Source: Bacillus norwichensis (lineage in GTDB: Bacteria > Bacillota > Bacilli > Bacillales > Bacillaceae_C). Taken from it: a DNA stretch of 49,555 nt. The stretch lies in assembly GCF_014836955.1 (NCBI RefSeq), contig NZ_JACSPV010000033.1, positions 1 to 49,555 on the forward strand, in the 5' to 3' direction. Positions 24,015 to 32,915 of this stretch are shown here, in pieces; the first letter of the stretch is position 1, and the number at the start of each line of letters is the position of its first letter. The position numbers and the translations under genes are program-made. Below the pieces are notes generated by a model, which made no database searches, was not told where the DNA came from, and was given only the letters and a program-made list of their open reading frames with translations.

Positions 24015-24869
24015 CTACAACTCAGTTCTCAAATCCCAAAGCTCAGGGAAAAATCGATGATCCAATACTTGCTTCAAATAGTTGACACCTGAAGATCCAC
24101 CAGTACCCATTTTAAATCCAATGATTCTTTCAACGGTTTTCATATGACGGAAACGCCACTGCTGAAGCCAGTCTTCGATATCAACAAGCTTTTCCGCAAG
24201 TTCATACAGGCTCCAATATTTATCTACATTGCGATAAACCTCTCTCCAAGCTGCCGCTACTGTAGGATCACCCGAATAGACCTGTGAAAAGTCGCGTTCC
24301 AACAAATCCGGGTTAATATCGAAGCCTGCGCGCGCCAAAGCCTTGATAGCTACATCGTAAATGCTTGGAGCATTGTATGCCAGCATAAGGGCTTCATGCA
24401 CCGCAGGATCTTTCTCATAGATTTTTAATATATGGGTTGATTTATAGCCAAGTGCGAATTCAATCAGCCTATATTGATATGATTGAAAGCCCGAAGCTTG
24501 GCCAAGAGAATCGCGAAACTCCAAATATTCGGCCGGAGTCAATGTAGAAAGCACATCCCAGGCCTGTATGATCTGAGTCTGAGTTTTGGATACACGGGAC
24601 AGCATTTTGAAAGCCGCTTGCAGTTCCCCTTCATCAATCGCTTTAATAGCAGCCGTCATCTCATGCAGAATCAGCTTCATCCACAACTCGCTCACCTGAT
24701 GGATGACGATGAACAGCATTTCATCATGATGGTCTGACAGCCGTTTTTGACTTGATAAAACTTTATCCAGGTTCAAATATTCTCCATAAGTCATGTTGTT
24801 TTTGAAATCAGTGTGAATCCCCTTTTCGCTTTCCAGTTTTTTATATAGCTCCGATATGGATTTTGACAA
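24015..24869 (-). CDS. kynA: Tryptophan 2,3-dioxygenase
   Basis: Heme dioxygenase that opens the indole ring of tryptophan to give N-formylkynurenine, the committed step. Counting from the TTG start at 24869, the proximal heme ligand is His242 ([13 protein letters not shown]) and the distal His57 lies in [14 protein letters not shown]. The substrate arginine is in [15 protein letters not shown] and the GTGGSSG loop follows the heme histidine. Length is 284 residues. TTG is chosen because AAGGAGGAG lies just upstream; an ATG at 24932 would add 21 atypical residues. Confidence 0.95.
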   Translation of the reverse strand: MSKSISELYKKLESEKGIHTDFKNNMTYGEYLNLDKVLSSQKRLSDHHDEMLFIVIHQVSELWMKLILHEMTAAIKAIDEGELQAAFKMLSRVSKTQTQIIQAWDVLSTLTPAEYLEFRDSLGQASGFQSYQYRLIEFALGYKSTHILKIYEKDPAVHEALMLAYNAPSIYDVAIKALARAGFDINPDLLERDFSQVYSGDPTVAAAWREVYRNVDKYWSLYELAEKLVDIEDWLQQWRFRHMKTVERIIGFKMGTGGSSGVNYLKQVLDHRFFPELWDLRTEL

Positions 24870-24964
24870 TGTCTTCTCCTCCTTTTTGATATATGTTAGC
24901 GCATTCAATAAATGAATAAATTTAAAGAGCAAGGGATGTCCGGCTTAGCCGGAACACCTCCTGT

Positions 24965-26242
24965 TTATGCAACAACATCTCGTTGATTCTCAAATTTCTT
25001 GTATTCTTCGTTTTGCATGATTTTTTTCAAAATCTGAACGACCTGCCAGACTTCCTCAAATGTATTATATAGTGCGACCGGCGCCAGGCGGATTCCGTTT
25101 GGCGTACGGAAATCTGGAATAATATTATTCTCCTTCAGAGCTTTGCAAATCCTTGCTGCTTCTTGATGCTCTAGGAAAATATGTCCACCTCTTTTTTCAT
25201 CGTCCCGAGGATTTGCCACGATAAAATCAAACTCACCTAATTCTGCATCAATCAATGTCATCATATATTCTGTCATTTTCAAAGATTTGTCCCGAATTCT
25301 TTCAATTCCTGCTTCTTCAAACATGGACAATGAGCCCAACAGTGGAGCAGCACTAAGCAAGTGTGGAGTCCCCATTTGCATCGACCCAGCATCTGGTGCC
25401 GCCGTCAATTCGTGCTCCATATCGAATTGCTTATTTTTATCCGAGCTGAACCAGCCCGCCAAACCTGGATTTATACCAAAGTGTTTCTTGTTTACATACA
25501 TGCCGGCGACCGCACCTGGTCCACCGTTTAGATGTTTATACGTACACCAAAAAGCGAAGTCCACATTCCATTCACTTAAAGAATGGGGAACAGAACCAAT
25601 GGAATGACATAAATCAAACGCTATCAAAATGCCGCGCTCATGTGCCGCTTTTGTCAACTTTTCCATATCTAAAATTTGTCCACTCCGGTATAAAACTCCC
25701 GCAAGAATAATGATTGCCACTTCATCAGACATGGCTTTAATGATATCATCCTCATCAAGTGTCTGCCCATCTCTGCTTTTCACCTGAATCAAATGCTCTT
25801 CAGGGTCCAGCCCATGAACACGAAGCTGGCTTTTAATTGCATATATATCCGTTGGAAAATTCAATTCATCCGCTAAAATTTTCGTTCTTTTTCCATTCGG
25901 CTTATAAAATGTCGATAGGATCTGGTGCAGATTAGCGGTCGTGGATCCGGTTACAATAACTTCCTTAGGATCAGCTCCAATAAGTGAAGCGCTTTTTTCA
26001 CCAAGCTTTTCTGAAAAATAAAACCATGGATTTTCTCCCTTTAACCAGCCGTCAATTCCAAACTCCTTCCATGAATCAAGCATGGATAGCAGTGACCCTT
26101 CCGCTCTTTTTGATAATAGTCCTAAGGAATTCCCATCAAAGTAGATCGTTCCAGGTTGGATATAAAACTCATCTCGATACTTCTTCAAACCGTCCTCACC
26201 GTCCAACTGACGGGCATACTCTCTTGATAATTTCTCAGCCAT
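24965..26242 (-). CDS. kynU: Kynureninase
   Basis: PLP enzyme (425 residues) that cleaves kynurenine into anthranilate and alanine, and can also act on 3-hydroxykynurenine. The PLP lysine is Lys236 in [17 protein letters not shown]; the cofactor aspartate is Asp210 in [16 protein letters not shown]. The N-terminal [11 protein letters not shown] is typical. It is the first gene of the operon, 95 bp upstream of kynA, and is divergent from a TetR gene. GGGGAAGGAG precedes the ATG. With no kynurenine hydroxylase nearby, its product here is most likely anthranilate. Confidence 0.96.
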   Translation of the reverse strand: MAEKLSREYARQLDGEDGLKKYRDEFYIQPGTIYFDGNSLGLLSKRAEGSLLSMLDSWKEFGIDGWLKGENPWFYFSEKLGEKSASLIGADPKEVIVTGSTTANLHQILSTFYKPNGKRTKILADELNFPTDIYAIKSQLRVHGLDPEEHLIQVKSRDGQTLDEDDIIKAMSDEVAIIILAGVLYRSGQILDMEKLTKAAHERGILIAFDLCHSIGSVPHSLSEWNVDFAFWCTYKHLNGGPGAVAGMYVNKKHFGINPGLAGWFSSDKNKQFDMEHELTAAPDAGSMQMGTPHLLSAAPLLGSLSMFEEAGIERIRDKSLKMTEYMMTLIDAELGEFDFIVANPRDDEKRGGHIFLEHQEAARICKALKENNIIPDFRTPNGIRLAPVALYNTFEEVWQVVQILKKIMQNEEYKKFENQRDVVA

Positions 26243-26282
26243 ATTACCTACTCCTTCCCCCTTGAACTTTCAGTATAAATTT

Positions 26283-26312
26283 ACTATACCCGAATAGTTT
26301 ATCACTAGTCAA
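26283..26312 (-). promoter_or_regulatory. Probable sigma-A promoter of the kynU operon
   Basis: Minus-strand TTGACT (26307-26312), 18-bp spacer, TATAGT (26283-26288). A second option is TTGACA-N17-GATAAA slightly upstream. In both cases the -35 lies inside the 43-bp palindrome, so a bound protein would block polymerase. Confidence 0.6.
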
Positions 26313-26347
26313 TGATATAATGTCAATGACATTATATCATTGACTAG
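26305..26347. promoter_or_regulatory. Perfect 43-bp palindrome, probable TetR operator of the kynurenine operon
   Basis: Two 21-bp arms are exact reverse complements around a single central A; outer ends are CTAG. It sits in the 166-bp gap between kynU and the divergent TetR gene and covers the kynU -35 region. The symmetry and size fit two regulator dimers. Confidence 0.8.
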
Positions 26348-26408
26348 ATTGCCTGTGGACATTGAACAAGGTAAAATAAGATAAAACACCAAGGAAGGAG
26401 CAAATAGA

Positions 26409-27023
26409 ATGGACGGTTCTGAGCACCTGTCCAAGCGACAGCTCCAAGCACTGCAGACGAGGGAGAATTTGTTGAATGCGGGGCGTTCAGTATTTTTGGA
26501 AAAAGGGTTTCAAAAAGCAACCATGACGCAGATCAATAAGCTTGCACACACAGGCTATGGAACAGCATACGTCTATTTCAAAAACAAAGACGATCTGTTT
26601 ACAGAATTGATGGAAACAATCATGCAGAAAATGTATGATGTTGCGGCACTTCCCTTTCAGCCCAGTTCCAAAGAGGAGGCTTTCGCACAAATTCTAGAGC
26701 AAACCCGTCTTTTCATGAAATCAGCATTGGAAGAAAAAGAAGTGATGAAGATTGTAAAAGAAGCAATTGGCGTTTCAGCAATTGTTGAAGAAAAGTGGAA
26801 TAACATCCGCGCCCGCTTCATCAAAGGAATTACAAAAGATATTTTATTTGTCCAGCAAGCCGGGCTGGTCAATGAAAAATTCGATGCTTCCCTAATTGCA
26901 AAGGGATGGTTTTACATGAATGAGCAGGTCATGTGGGAGCTTGTCCTTGGAAAAATCGAAGATGATCTGAATACAGTATCTGAAAACCTGACAAAGCTAT
27001 ATACGGGGGGACTGTATAAATAA
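26409..27023 (+). CDS. TetR/AcrR-family regulator, probable repressor of the kynurenine operon
   Basis: A 204-residue regulator. The N-terminal helix-turn-helix is TMTQINKLAHTGYGTAYVYFKNKDDLF, the TetR signature (recognition helix GYGTAYVYF). The rest is a helical ligand domain. It is divergent from kynU and shares with it a short intergenic region holding a 43-bp perfect palindrome. The natural ligand may be tryptophan or kynurenine; this is inference. GGAAGGAG precedes the ATG. Confidence 0.9.
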   Translation: MDGSEHLSKRQLQALQTRENLLNAGRSVFLEKGFQKATMTQINKLAHTGYGTAYVYFKNKDDLFTELMETIMQKMYDVAALPFQPSSKEEAFAQILEQTRLFMKSALEEKEVMKIVKEAIGVSAIVEEKWNNIRARFIKGITKDILFVQQAGLVNEKFDASLIAKGWFYMNEQVMWELVLGKIEDDLNTVSENLTKLYTGGLYK

Positions 27024-27147
27024 CATTTCCTCCAAGACAAGCATGCACTTGAACCCTCTCGAAGAAAACACCATGTCTTGTAGCATTAGTTGATTCAGAA
27101 CGCAGCATACACTGTTTGAATGTCTGTTTTACTTTTTTCCTTTAAGA

Positions 27148-27176
27148 AAGCCTTTGAGCGATTTGCTCAAAGGCTT
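27148..27176. terminator. Bidirectional terminator between the TetR and AAA ATPase genes
   Basis: A perfect 12-bp stem AAGCCTTTGAGC / GCTCAAAGGCTT with a 5-nt loop, between convergent genes. The minus strand continues TCTTAAAGGAAAAAAG; neither side has a long T-run. Confidence 0.7.
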
Positions 27177-27215
27177 TAAAAATAATATCGTTCTACCCAT
27201 TTACTGAAGCCAGTT

Positions 27216-28487
27216 TTATATGCCAAACCCAACTTTGGAATAGTCAGCTTCTCCCCACTCCTGAGTGCGGGTTTTTTCGTTGGCTGCTTCAAGGTTCCGA
27301 ATGATGCTATCAATATCAACCGCTTGGTCGTAATGCCACTGAAGAGCCGCAGATGTGTACAGCTCGTTTAACTGGGCAATGGAGAACTTTTCGGTCTGCT
27401 CTGCGATATAAAGAATATCCTCTTTCGACATAAACCGTTCCATCTGTTTGATTTGAAGGAGATATTGAAGTCGAAGATCGAAATCCGGGCGTTTGATCTC
27501 ATAGGCACGATCAAATCGGCCAGCACGATTGATTAAAGCGGGATCGATTTTTTCTGGATAATTAGTTGTTCCGATTAAGAAAATTCCTTCTTTCGAAGTG
27601 GCACCGTCCAAAGTATTTAAGAACACAGATCTCGAAGATTCCGGCATGGAGTCAATATCCTCAATCACCAAAACCATCGGTGCCATCTTCGCCACGATGG
27701 AAAAGACCTCTTTTATGGAGTAACTCGTTGTATATTCCGTGATCTGCCAATAAGCAACAGGAGCATCAATACTGCCCGCAATAGATTTCACGAGCGTTGT
27801 TTTCCCATTGCCCGGCTGCCCGTAAAGCAGAATACCCCGTTTATAAGGGATATTATACGTTTTAAAAAAATCGCCGCTTTCATTGAAAAATTCGTCAATG
27901 GAACGGTAGATTTCCGATTTCAGTCCCTCTTCCAACAGCACGTCGTCCCTGCGAACAAGGGAAGTGACTCTCTCCTTTTCCCGTTCCACACCTTCTTCCG
28001 TGTCAGTGAAGACGCTGACGGAATCCTTCATGATTTCCTTTTGGCGATCGTAAACATATTGCAAAAATGCTAGCAGACTATCATCGCTTTTCGCATAAAT
28101 AAACTCATGCTGATAATCTGTAAAGCTTTGGAAAATGGGGAGCTTGACCAATGCAATTTCAAAATCCGGATAAAAATAAACGGCATTATTAATGGATGGC
28201 TTGATGACAAAGCCATTTTCATTTTGCTCATAGTCAATACACCCTGTTTCCACGTGATCATAAATATATGAAAGTAATTCTGCTTTACCACAAGCTAAAT
28301 CCTCTTCGAGGACATTCCAAATTTCCTCCACATTTTCATTGTCAAGATACATTTTCAGTATGAGGCCCGTTTGCTTTAATATAAATCCATGAACTCGGTC
28401 CAGCGCCACACCGTAATCGTAATAATTCGGCAAAATTTCGCGGTTATTTTCTGGTAATCGAATAATAAATGATTCTTTCAATGTCAT
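27216..28487 (-). CDS. AAA family ATPase (Bcs1/YjoB-like)
   Basis: A 423-residue protein with an N-terminal half of unknown fold (1-190) and a C-terminal AAA domain. Walker A is GQPGNGKTT (223-231), Walker B VIEDIDS (274-280), then sensor-1 LIGTTNYPEKIDPAL and an arginine-finger region RAGRFDRAYEI. Such proteins use ATP to remodel or unfold other proteins. Length and layout recall B. subtilis YjoB, a sigma-W-controlled ATPase, but no sigma-W promoter was recognised here. It stands alone between terminators, so context gives no partner. Confidence 0.87.
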   Translation of the reverse strand: MTLKESFIIRLPENNREILPNYYDYGVALDRVHGFILKQTGLILKMYLDNENVEEIWNVLEEDLACGKAELLSYIYDHVETGCIDYEQNENGFVIKPSINNAVYFYPDFEIALVKLPIFQSFTDYQHEFIYAKSDDSLLAFLQYVYDRQKEIMKDSVSVFTDTEEGVEREKERVTSLVRRDDVLLEEGLKSEIYRSIDEFFNESGDFFKTYNIPYKRGILLYGQPGNGKTTLVKSIAGSIDAPVAYWQITEYTTSYSIKEVFSIVAKMAPMVLVIEDIDSMPESSRSVFLNTLDGATSKEGIFLIGTTNYPEKIDPALINRAGRFDRAYEIKRPDFDLRLQYLLQIKQMERFMSKEDILYIAEQTEKFSIAQLNELYTSAALQWHYDQAVDIDSIIRNLEAANEKTRTQEWGEADYSKVGFGI

Positions 28488-28810
28488 TTCCTTCCGTCTA
28501 TATAGGCTGTATTACACACTTTAGTTTACTGGAAAATGAACAAATTGAAAAGGCAATCCGATTTGGAAACCAGCGACTAATTCGGTAAAAAAATTGTTAC
28601 CTCAAATCTACTCGAAACGCGTTGCCAATCATATTTCTAGTTTGACTGTTTTGTCTTTATTTGATTACAGTTTCACGATCAATAAAAAAACGGGCACTAT
28701 TACGCTCTTGATTAGTGACCCGTTTCTACAGTAACAGCGGAAAACGAGCATCTTAATGCTTGAAAACTCCCGATTTTCCAATAATTACCGATTTTAAATA
28801 CTTATTTCAT
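28488..28810. other. Spacer upstream of the AAA ATPase gene
   Basis: Holds the terminator at 28684-28725 and otherwise no gene. A small AGCAT/ATGCT hairpin is near 28750. No clear promoter hexamers for the ATPase gene were recognised. Confidence 0.4.
28684..28725 (-). terminator. Rho-independent terminator of the repeat-protein gene
   Basis: Arms AAACGGGCACTA and TAGTGACCCGTTT pair with one bulged A. On the minus strand the stem is followed by a run of T (TTTTTTTATTG). It lies about 85 bp past the stop of the secreted repeat protein. Confidence 0.82.
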
Positions 28811-29524
28811 TCAAGGATGACCTTTTGGAAATAACATAAGCTCTTCTTTAAATGGAAATAGTTTCATCTCCCTTGCTTTTTCTCCATGATTGATCATGAT
28901 TTCGTGAAAGATCTCCTGATCGGTTTTTCCATCCGTGTTTACACCTAGCTTCTGAGCCGCATTGTGAATCATTGTTTTTCTTACATCCATAGCCACCTCA
29001 CGAAGATCTCTGCCCTCCGTTTGAATGCCGTATTCTTTGGCATACTTCAGGATTTGAGCCTTACGCACCTCGTAAGTGAGCTCTTTCAGTGATTTTCCTT
29101 CACTAGTAATCCCCAGCTCAGCTGCTTCTTTTTTCACCTTCACTTCTTTGATTTCTTTCTTCAGAGTTTTAATATCTTTTCCCTGAGTACTTATTCCATA
29201 TTGCTGTGCAATTTTTGTCACCCAAACTGTTTCAATCTCTTTTTCCAATTGATCTGAACTTTTTCCTTCAGTTGAAATACCTAGTCCTTCTGCATGCTTT
29301 TTGATGGAGACATCACGTATTTCCTTCTTGAGCGTTTCCATATCTTTGCCTTCCGTATCAATTCCCAGCATTTCCGCATATTTCTTTATCATTTCCGGAT
29401 TGTTTTTAAATTCGCGTTCTCCCCACTTCGTGTCATGCTTTTCCGCTGACACAGCTGATCCTATGCCGCCAAAGACCCCTAGGGCAATAACCGTTGCAAA
29501 AAAATATGTAGCTAGCCTTTTCAT
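28811..29524 (-). CDS. Secreted protein of six tandem 28-residue repeats
   Basis: A 237-residue exported protein. Residues 1-27 form a Sec signal peptide (KR, hydrophobic core, cleavage probably after VSA). From about residue 53 the chain consists of six consecutive 28-residue units of the form (L/Y)GIxTEGKxxxxLxxEIxxVxxxKxAxx, with the sixth degenerate. Each unit has a GI-T-(E/D)-GK turn followed by a charged amphipathic helix. The C-terminus ends FPKGHP. I do not recognise a named function; repeat solenoids of this type often bind surface polymers or proteins. AGGAGGAAGC lies before the ATG and a strong terminator follows. Confidence 0.82.
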   Translation of the reverse strand: MKRLATYFFATVIALGVFGGIGSAVSAEKHDTKWGEREFKNNPEMIKKYAEMLGIDTEGKDMETLKKEIRDVSIKKHAEGLGISTEGKSSDQLEKEIETVWVTKIAQQYGISTQGKDIKTLKKEIKEVKVKKEAAELGITSEGKSLKELTYEVRKAQILKYAKEYGIQTEGRDLREVAMDVRKTMIHNAAQKLGVNTDGKTDQEIFHEIMINHGEKAREMKLFPFKEELMLFPKGHP

Positions 29525-29538
29525 TCAAGCTTCCTCCT

Positions 29539-29655
29539 TTAAGTGAATAACTCGCTTTTAGCATGCCCTTTTGTAAAATTGTCATGAATTAAAAATGGGG
29601 TGAGATGATATCCAGGAAAGATATTTGTCCAAAGAAAACCCAAAAGTAACATCAT
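29539..29655 (-). CDS. Possible 38-residue membrane peptide
   Basis: A short frame starting MMLLLGFLWTNIFPG with GGAGG 4 bp before the ATG and ending 11 bp before the repeat protein's AGGAGG site. The first 15 residues are hydrophobic. The longer open frame upstream (to 29793) runs through repeat copy C and is not believable as protein. No family is recognised. Confidence 0.35.
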   Translation of the reverse strand: MMLLLGFLWTNIFPGYHLTPFLIHDNFTKGHAKSELFT

Positions 29656-29668
29656 CGATCCTCCAACA

Positions 29669-29848
29669 CTCAAACGCGCCTTGACGTATTTGTACCCATA
29701 TATTTTCGCTCTACGCTCGATGCATTTCCTTTGTAAATTTGTAACACTCGCCGGAAGCTTTAGGGTTTGAACCCACACTGAATGGAATACCAATAGCCTT
29801 TCATCTCACCACTTATAGAGGTCGGAGACTTGCTGAATGAAGATAAAA
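29669..29848 (-). repeat. Structured dispersed repeat, copy C
   Basis: Begins TTCATTCAGCAAGTCTCC on the minus strand and keeps TAAGTGGTGAGATGAAAG and CATTCAGTGTGGGTT. The terminal hairpin is partly decayed (AATACGTCAAGGCGCGTTTGA). It lies between the coiled-coil gene's terminator and the small ORF. Confidence 0.8.
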
Positions 29849-29853
29849 TAAGT

Positions 29854-29900
29854 AAAAAGTGGCATCTCCACACAATTCATGTTGGCGGTTGCCACTTTTT
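29854..29900. terminator. Terminator after the coiled-coil protein gene
   Basis: Arms AAAAAGTGGCA and TGCCACTTTTT, 11 bp perfect, with a 25-nt loop. T-runs flank both sides, so it can act in both directions; it lies 75 bp past the coiled-coil gene's stop. Confidence 0.78.
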
Positions 29901-29975
29901 TATCAACTGGTTTTTATCCAGTCCATATGCAGCTGCTTAACGCACAAACAAATGGCTACTTCAGCACCTTTGTCG

Positions 29976-30737
29976 TCACTGCTTCTGTTCTTCACTTTCT
30001 TTTTGCTGCCCTTTTTGTTTAAGCAAAAAAAGCTGCAATGGCTCCACAGAACCACTCATAAGTTTGTAAATATAAGAGGAAGTGAGCTGGTAACTGTTTT
30101 CGATTTTTTCAGCGAGATAATTGGCCCTTTCAAACAAAATGGAACGAATATTAGTCACCTGTCTGAGGATTTTTTCAGTGACTGCTTCTTGGCTATCCAA
30201 TCGGCTCATCACTTCCTGGTGCCTTTCTTCCTGCTTCGAAATTTGTTCAGTCATCTCTTTTTGGAGTTCATATTGTTGATTTAGTTTCGCTAAAAGCTCT
30301 TCATTGTCAACTTCCACTGATTTCAATCGTTGTTCAATTTCTGCATTCGTACCACTGACCTGCAGAAGCTGTTCCATGACTTCTTTTTTAAAAATGATTT
30401 CCTGCTCAAGCATCACCTCCAGTTTATGATTTTTTTCATCAATAATCGTCAACTGGCCCTTAACGTTTTCATAGTCTTCAGCATGTTTCCGGTCATTTCT
30501 TCTCAAGTCTTTCAATTGATAGTTTATTTTCTTCCATTGATTCTTTCGTATCTGATCCTGCTGTTTCATGACTTTATTTAAATCAAAAAAGGCTTGCTGT
30601 AATCTTGTGTTCGATTTTTTCTGTGCTTCAAAAAACTCGGACCATTCATCTATTTGAGCAACCGATTGGTTGGGTTCATCAATCGTTTCTTCACTTTTAT
30701 AAATATACTGTTCTTCTTCATTGAAATACAATCCCAT
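29976..30737 (-). CDS. Coiled-coil protein of unknown function
   Basis: A 253-residue soluble protein with no signal peptide. Residues about 35-200 are almost continuous heptad-type, Glu/Lys/Gln-rich helix, e.g. VMLEQEIIFKKEVMEQLLQV, which predicts a long coiled coil. The last 50 residues include SYIYKLMSGSVEPLQLFLLK and a charged tail. GGGAGGGTG precedes the ATG. Proteins of this style in spore-formers can be coat or structural proteins, but nothing in the sequence proves that. Repeat elements flank it on both sides. Confidence 0.72.
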   Translation of the reverse strand: MGLYFNEEEQYIYKSEETIDEPNQSVAQIDEWSEFFEAQKKSNTRLQQAFFDLNKVMKQQDQIRKNQWKKINYQLKDLRRNDRKHAEDYENVKGQLTIIDEKNHKLEVMLEQEIIFKKEVMEQLLQVSGTNAEIEQRLKSVEVDNEELLAKLNQQYELQKEMTEQISKQEERHQEVMSRLDSQEAVTEKILRQVTNIRSILFERANYLAEKIENSYQLTSSYIYKLMSGSVEPLQLFLLKQKGQQKESEEQKQ

Positions 30738-30761
30738 ATTCCTTCACACCCTCCCTTGCTT

Positions 30762-30942
30762 ATCAAATGCGCCTTGGCGTATTTGCGCACAGATTTTTTC
30801 AAGTTCCGCTCGATAAAATCTGTGGCATCTGCCGAAAACTTTAACTTGATCCAGTTGGGGGTTTTAACCCCACTGAATGGAATATTAAGAGGTCTTCATC
30901 CCCCACTCGCAGAAGTCAGAGACTTCTACTGAATGAATTTAA
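30762..30942 (-). repeat. Structured dispersed repeat, copy D
   Basis: A well-preserved copy upstream of the coiled-coil gene. The minus strand shows AGAAGTCTCTGACTTCT (perfect 7-bp stem), ATTCAGTGGGGTT pairing with AACCCCCAACTGGAT, and the terminal CGCAAATACGCCAAGGCGC hairpin. It fills much of the 413-bp gene-free gap 30738-31150; the remainder is A+T-rich with a terminator at 31071. Confidence 0.85.
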
Positions 30943-31070
30943 ATCCATGTATTAGCTTATGCAAAATAGTTGGAAGGAGGGACGTCAAATTCACCATACC
31001 AATTTTGACTCTTGCCAATATTTCCTGGCTCAATAGTTCGGGCACAAATTCAGATGGAAACAATCAAAGT

Positions 31071-31117
31071 ACAAAAAAAAGAAAAAGTTTGTAGAAACTA
31101 TACTTTTCTCTACAAGC
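31071..31117 (-). terminator. Rho-independent terminator of aguA
   Basis: Minus-strand stem GCTTGTAGA / TCTACAAAC (one G-U pair) followed by TTTTTCTTTTTTTT. It lies about 34 bp past the aguA stop. The loop and stem resemble those of the terminator at 11361. Confidence 0.85.
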
Positions 31118-31150
31118 TTTTCTCTCATTGGATATGATGTTTTGACAGAA

Positions 31151-32251
31151 TTATGGTCTAGGTTGGACCAGCGTCATGCAATGTATATTGCCGCCGCTTA
31201 GGGACCACTCCTTAGTCGGAAGGCCAATCACTTTTCGGTCTGGCATCAATTCTTGAAGTTTTTGAACAGCTTCCTCATCTCGAGGGTCATTAAATTGAGG
31301 AACTAGAAATCCTCCATTCACGAAATGTCCATTAATATAAGTCACTGCCAACGGCTGATTTGGTTCACGGGGCGCCGCATCCGCAGCAATATCAAAGCCT
31401 TTATTTTCCTCTTCTGTTATATGGATGACCTCCGGTATATGAATTTTATGGATCTTAAACTTTCTCCCTTTCGCATCCGTTTCTTTACTTAAAACATCAT
31501 AAGCTTCTTTGAATACAGGATACTGTGGGTGATTTACATCATCAACCCATGAAAGAGCTATTACCCCTGGTTTGATGAAAAAACAAATATCATCCACATG
31601 ACCGTCCGTTTCATCATATAACATACCTCTTTTTAGAGAAATCACTTTGTCCAAGCCTAGATATTCCTTGCAGTTCCTTTCCACTTCTTCTTTTGACATA
31701 TCCCCGTTCCGATTCGGATTCAGGTTGCACTGTTCAGTCAAAATAATAGTGCCTTCTCCGTCATACTGTGTGGCTCCTCCTTCAAGAATAAAGTGTTTTG
31801 CATCATATGAATCTATATTTTCAAGTTCAAATAGCTTTTGTGCAAATTGCTGATCCAAATCCCACGGAAAGTAAAGACCGTCTTTGAGCCCTCCATATGC
31901 ATTAAAGCCAAATTGAACTCCTCTCATTTCACCTTCATCATTGATCACGTAAAATGCCCCTTTATCCTGAACCCATGATTCATTCGTTGACATTTCCACA
32001 ACCCGGACTCTTTCAGATAATCTTGCTCTTGCATTTTCATACTGATCCGCAGAACAGATGACCGTCATTTCTTCATATTCTGCAATGGTATTTGCAACGA
32101 TAACTGCCACCTCCTGAGCGGGTTTTCCTCCATTCCTGAATGCAAAGCCTTTTTCTGGCCAGATAATGAATGATCCCTTATGCGGTTCGAATTCTCCCGG
32201 AATTCTAAATCCGTCTTTTTTTGGTGTGCTGTTTTTAATTGTTCTTGCCAT
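31151..32251 (-). CDS. aguA: Agmatine deiminase
   Basis: Hydrolyses agmatine to N-carbamoylputrescine and ammonia; guanidino-group-modifying (pentein) fold. The 366-residue length is standard. Catalytic residues: nucleophile Cys358 (SGGNIHCMTLVQP), the DETDGHVDD segment with the catalytic His and Asp, and WVQDKGAFYV near residue 100. Start is ATG 32251, 7 bp after GAGGAGAA; an ATG at 32272 would add seven residues. No aguB (carbamoylputrescine amidase) or putrescine carbamoyltransferase adjoins it, so the second step must be encoded elsewhere. A ureohydrolase at the left end may act on related substrates. Confidence 0.94.
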   Translation of the reverse strand: MARTIKNSTPKKDGFRIPGEFEPHKGSFIIWPEKGFAFRNGGKPAQEVAVIVANTIAEYEEMTVICSADQYENARARLSERVRVVEMSTNESWVQDKGAFYVINDEGEMRGVQFGFNAYGGLKDGLYFPWDLDQQFAQKLFELENIDSYDAKHFILEGGATQYDGEGTIILTEQCNLNPNRNGDMSKEEVERNCKEYLGLDKVISLKRGMLYDETDGHVDDICFFIKPGVIALSWVDDVNHPQYPVFKEAYDVLSKETDAKGRKFKIHKIHIPEVIHITEEENKGFDIAADAAPREPNQPLAVTYINGHFVNGGFLVPQFNDPRDEEAVQKLQELMPDRKVIGLPTKEWSLSGGNIHCMTLVQPRP

Positions 32252-32295
32252 AGTGATTCTCCTCTTTTTCATATGATGTGATTTTTTTAATTATT

Positions 32296-32686
32296 TCATT
32301 GATCATTATGAAGTTCTGACGGACAGACTTTAAAAAATTTGGTCAAATATAAAATATCGCCAAAACCAATCGCCGCCCAAATTAACCCAAGTAATAAATC
32401 CCACAAAACTTTTTTAGTTTTCTAAGGGATAAAAAATACTCCCTTTCCCATAAAAGTGATTGCCACCATTCTAAAAGAATACGTTTGACAGCAGGCGCTA
32501 TTCATTTTTGAATTAATTTCTGCCACTGTGATTGATGACGCTTTCAAAAAAACCGATATCATGATTTTTCCAAAGTACATAAATTGCCATGCTTGTCAGT
32601 AAGATCCACAGCTTAACGTATTTCCTTTTATCAGACCCCCTTCTTAAAGGAACCAATAAAAAATGGCTTAGTTCATCTGCAGCTTG
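32296..32686 (-). pseudogene. Possible decayed membrane-protein gene upstream of aguA
   Basis: This 664-bp gap (32252-32915) holds no intact gene. Two minus-strand frames look protein-like: 32513-32686 (YVKLWILLTSMAIYVLWKNH, ending SVINHSGRN) and 32296-32421 (VLWDLLLGLIWAAIGFGDI, ending SELHNDQ). Both are rich in aromatic and aliphatic residues, as in a transporter, but neither has a good start, and they are out of frame with each other. Family not recognised. They may be remnants of one gene or chance. Confidence 0.25.
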
Positions 32687-32915
32687 CTAATTTTCTAACA
32701 CGCAAGATTTATGCCATTTTTAACCCCTCCTAAATTGCAGAACTCCAGACTTTCATCAAAATAGAAGTTCTCTCGGAGAAATAGATTGAACCGATGTCGG
32801 ATAAAAACGATGCGCTATTGAATCAATCTGCAGTCCTCATAAACCAGATATAAAAAATGAAAACAAGCAATGTTTGTCCAACACAAAACATATAGTTTAT
32901 AAAGGGGAGATGGTA

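Noticed and set aside
26305-26347. The 43-bp palindrome as an intrinsic terminator or insertion-sequence end
   Set aside because: It lies between divergent promoters, has no G+C-rich stem or T-run, and no transposase or target duplication is seen.
29656-29793. N-terminal extension of the small ORF at 29539-29655
   Set aside because: This part is translated repeat copy C and has no start signal; only the last 38 codons have a proper GGAGG.
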